Assembly: GCA_044432645.1 (NCBI GenBank)
Contig: JAWXUM010000113.1
Location: 1-5,783, forward strand
Direction of reading: 5' to 3'
Length of the DNA: 5,783 bases
DNA from: SIG603 sp044432645
Lineage (GTDB): Bacteria; Bacillota; Clostridia; Oscillospirales; Acutalibacteraceae
The notes below the pieces were generated by a model. The model did not search any database. It was not told where the DNA came from and was given only the letters and a program-made list of their open reading frames with translations. Every line of letters begins with the position of its first letter. The stretch's first letter is position 1. The position numbers and the translations under genes were made by a program. Shown here piece after piece: positions 4,490 to 5,783 of the stretch.

Positions 4490-4962
4490 AAGATTACCCC
4501 CATTGCAAGTGCTACACAAATCGAAAAAACAAATGCTGAAATATTTCGTATGATAGCTGCTTTCTTTCCAAAAGTTTTAAACTCTAAAGGTAAAGTTATA
4601 ATTCCAACCATCATAAGTGCTGAAACAAAAGCTGCAATTTGCATAACTCCAGCTCCACTTTCAAAAAGTGCCGCCGCTAATGGGAATGCCACAAACCCAG
4701 GGATAAGTGTAATTGCCCCTATAAGTGATGCAATAATTACACCTAACATTCCACTGCTTTCACCCATAAGTTTCATTATTGTTTGGGTATCAACTACTGT
4801 AAGCATGATACCAATTGCTATAATTATTGATAAAAACTGAGGTAAGATATTCTCGAATGATTTCCATGCTTTAAGTAGTGCCTTTTTGGTTTTTTCACGA
4901 CTTTTGATAAATGACAGCAATAAACATACTGTCGCTAAAATATAAAGAAAAATAGTAAACAT
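4486..4962 (-). CDS. YraQ/ArsP-type permease, first half-size subunit
   Basis: A 158-aa membrane protein with about five hydrophobic segments (roughly 2-20, 38-57, 73-97, 104-126, 138-158). It has a basic loop after the first segment (KSREKTKKALLKAWKS) and the core VDTQTIMKLMGESSGMLGV followed by IPGFVAFPLAAALF, typical of the YraQ/ArsP permease half-domain. The start has a strong GGAGGT site 6 nt upstream. It overlaps the downstream paralogous half by 4 bp (ATGA), so the two are translationally coupled and probably made in equal amounts. By family it transports an unidentified, possibly metalloid-containing, solute. Confidence 0.75.
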   Translation of the reverse strand: MFTIFLYILATVCLLLSFIKSREKTKKALLKAWKSFENILPQFLSIIIAIGIMLTVVDTQTIMKLMGESSGMLGVIIASLIGAITLIPGFVAFPLAAALFESGAGVMQIAAFVSALMMVGIITLPLEFKTFGKKAAIIRNISAFVFSICVALAMGVIL

Positions 4963-4988
4963 TTAATTACCTCCATTATCTACTATTA

Positions 4989-5017
4989 ATTATATAACTT
5001 TAGCTAAATAAATACAA
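4989..5017 (-). promoter_or_regulatory. Candidate promoter of the permease operon
   Basis: On the minus strand TATAAT (4989-4994) lies 17 bp after TTGTAT (5012-5017), which matches only the TTG of the consensus -35. A start near 4982 would leave a leader of about 20 nt before the strong ribosome binding site. No operator dyad is evident. Confidence 0.45.
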
Positions 5018-5189
5018 CTAGAATTTTTAAATATCTATAACAACTAAGGATATAAAACTTGATTGTATTGAACTAAATTTTCTACTTTTACTTTACCAAA
5101 GAAGTTTTTTGCATGCTTTATAACTTCTATTGAAAATCTTTTTTATTAGCTTCTAATTTTCTTCATTTTATGTAATAAATTTTAGGTCG
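5018..5189. other. Intergenic stretch without a recognised feature
   Basis: Part of a gene-free interval of about 550 bp (4963-5511). No start-plus-ribosome-binding-site combination is visible. A 32-codon open stretch on the minus strand (5044-5142) lacks a start and was not called. The rest of the interval holds the permease promoter and the structured element described separately. Confidence 0.4.
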
Positions 5190-5447
5190 GTAGTCAAAAT
5201 GGGGGATTTTAACTGTTCGTATTAGTTCAAATCCTTTTTGACCACATAGTACAGTACTCAAAACGCACTCTCGAAAAACACGTTTTTAGATAGAAAAAGT
5301 AGCCAATAAAGGGCGTAAACACTGAGTTTTTTCTCAGGTACATCTTTATTGACTACAGTATATGTAAGCCATATCCAATAAAGAGGTTTCCGAACCCTTG
5401 CCCAAATTGTTGGTTGGATTTGAACTATTACGTTCAATATTTAATAC
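5190..5447 (-). ncRNA. Candidate structured RNA or small palindromic element, unidentified
   Basis: About 250 bp of nested inverted repeats. An outer pair CGTATTAGTTCAAATCC (5218-5234) and GGATTTGAACTATTACG (5416-5432) matches at 16 of 17 positions. Inside are a 13-bp arm pair (5299-5311 with 5344-5356), CTGAG/CTCAG around six Ts (5322-5337), GGTT/AACC around TCCG (5385-5396) and CCAA/TTGG. A further stem lies at 5192-5214. Two pairs that mismatch on the plus strand (C5303/A5352, C5195/A5211) become G-U wobbles on the minus strand, favouring a minus-strand RNA. An extended -10 promoter sits just upstream. I do not recognise the family. A MITE-like element with imperfect terminal repeats, or a decayed mobile-element end, is the alternative. 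Confidence 0.35.
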
Positions 5448-5453
5448 AAATTA

Positions 5454-5464
5454 ATTATAGCATA
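5454..5464 (-). promoter_or_regulatory. Extended -10 promoter upstream of the structured element
   Basis: On the minus strand the sequence TATGCTATAAT has a perfect -10 and the TATG extension; no good -35 lies at 16-18 bp. Transcription would begin near 5447, about 15 nt before the outer arm of the structured element. The same TATGCTATAAT string occurs in the phase switch at 2864-2874. Confidence 0.4.
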
Positions 5465-5511
5465 TTGTTTTATATCTCTTATAACTTTAAATATAGACAT
5501 AATCTTATTTT

Positions 5512-5669
5512 TCAACAAATTCTATCAAAGTAGCGAATTTCAAAATTTTTCACCACATTCTTAGTTGCTTCCATATATTCTTTAATATGTTTACTTTTGA
5601 GATGTTGTTTCACAGCATGCATATTATGCCACTTTTCATAAGAATGAAAGAAGGTCGGATCATTATAAA
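5512..5669 (-). pseudogene. C-terminal remnant of an antibiotic-biosynthesis-monooxygenase-like gene
   Basis: About 52 codons ending at a TGA. The readable protein includes DPTFFHSYEKWHNMHAVKQH followed by LKSKHIKEYMEA and FEIRYFDRIC. The pattern aromatic-x-YE-x-W, then H-x3-S-x-H and a closing E-I-x-Y/F stretch fits the C-terminal half of ABM-type small monooxygenases (YgiN-like, usually about 95-100 aa). The N-terminal half is absent: upstream of about 5670 the sequence changes to the predicted end of an IS21-family element. No start codon with a ribosome binding site restores it, so it is most likely inactivated by insertion. Confidence 0.6.
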
Positions 5670-5783
5670 TGTCAATATAAAAATGCACAAAAATTATAAT
5701 ATAAGAATGTACAATTACTCATCTTGATTGAAGATGTTTTGCAGTCTGAAAGACCTGCCTTTAATAGTTACAACATTTGCGTG
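5670..5783 (-). mobile_element. End of an IS21-family insertion sequence (partial)
   Basis: The predicted outer end begins TGTCAATATAAAAATGCAC at 5670, with the TGT terminus usual for IS21. The 17-bp string AATATAAAAATGCACAA (5674-5690) recurs with two changes at 5698-5714. Repeated sites near the ends are a known IS21-family trait and are thought to bind transposase. An IstB-like C-terminus is encoded immediately inside. The left boundary is inferred from where the monooxygenase-like reading frame stops making sense; the target duplication cannot be checked because the other end lies outside the window. Confidence 0.5.
5715..5783 (-). CDS. istB: IstB-like IS21 helper ATPase, C-terminal fragment
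   Basis: The last 22 codons of a gene entering from the right edge, ending in TAA 45 bp from the predicted element end. HANVVTIKGRSFRLQ fits the closing pattern of IstB proteins (H-A-x-V-x2-I-x-G-x-S-Y/F-R). The ATPase motifs lie outside the window. Identification rests on this short tail together with the flanking repeated end structure. By family IstB is the AAA+ helper that works with the IstA transposase. Confidence 0.5.
   Translation of the reverse strand, partial: HANVVTIKGRSFRLQNIFNQDE

Noticed and set aside
5044..5142. A 32-codon minus-strand open stretch (contains KHAKNFFGKVKVENLVQYNQ)
   Set aside because: It lacks a start codon and ribosome binding site and matches no family I recognise; it could be a gene remnant but cannot be supported.
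5193..5242. A tRNA gene or tRNA-like fragment (GTTCAAATCC resembles a T-arm; GTCAAAA/TTTTGAC resembles an acceptor stem)
   Set aside because: Only about 50 nt lie between the arms, no D or anticodon arm forms, and the five bases either side of the T-loop-like motif do not pair.
5171..5293. A 41-codon minus-strand ORF (contains GFELIRTVKIPHFDYRPKI) across the structured element
   Set aside because: It has no start or ribosome binding site and overlaps nested inverted repeats; the GFE stretch comes from the GGATTTGAA repeat, as in spurious ORFs over structured RNA.

Overview
This is an AT-rich window with every supported gene on the minus strand. Gene content (SipW-type signal peptidase with a TasA-like substrate, an AP2-domain protein, YraQ-type permease halves, consensus sigma-A-like promoters, AGGAGG-type ribosome binding sites) points to a low-GC Gram-positive, most likely a gut-type Clostridia/Lachnospirales bacterium. 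That placement is inference; no taxonomic marker gene is present.

Layout, left to right. (1) Positions 1-195 are non-coding and hold two copies of a GC-rich dispersed palindromic repeat and several hairpins. (2) Positions 196-2607 hold a tight minus-strand operon, in transcription order: a protein with two zinc-ribbon-plus-AP2 units (1684-2607), a SipW-type signal peptidase (1101-1673) starting with TTG and coupled to the AP2 stop codon, and a TasA/camelysin-like exported protein (196-1038) with a SipW-type signal peptide. (3) Positions 2647-2927 are a 281-bp segment bounded by perfect 24-bp inverted repeats. It carries a full-consensus promoter (TTGACA-N17-TATAAT) that in this copy points away from the operon. 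(4) Positions 2935-3768 encode a tyrosine recombinase with all expected catalytic residues, whose stop codon lies directly beside the right repeat. (5) A strong hairpin terminator (3831-3878) separates it from two overlapping genes for half-size YraQ/ArsP-type permease subunits (3962-4962). (6) Positions 4963-5511 have no gene but contain an extended -10 promoter followed by about 250 bp of nested inverted repeats, possibly a structured RNA. (7) The right edge holds the C-terminal half of an antibiotic-biosynthesis-monooxygenase-like gene, apparently cut by the end of an IS21-family insertion sequence (IstB C-terminus at the edge).

The main reading is that regions 2-4 form one phase-variation system. 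The recombinase flips the 281-bp promoter segment. In the orientation shown, the strong promoter faces the recombinase and the operon is probably OFF or low; inversion would put the promoter about 200 nt upstream of the AP2-sipW-tasA operon (ON). The inversion sites are themselves near-perfect palindromes followed by U-tracts on the operon strand, so they probably also act as orientation-dependent terminators. The output would be heterogeneous expression of a surface or matrix fibre protein, its dedicated signal peptidase, and a putative DNA-binding regulator.
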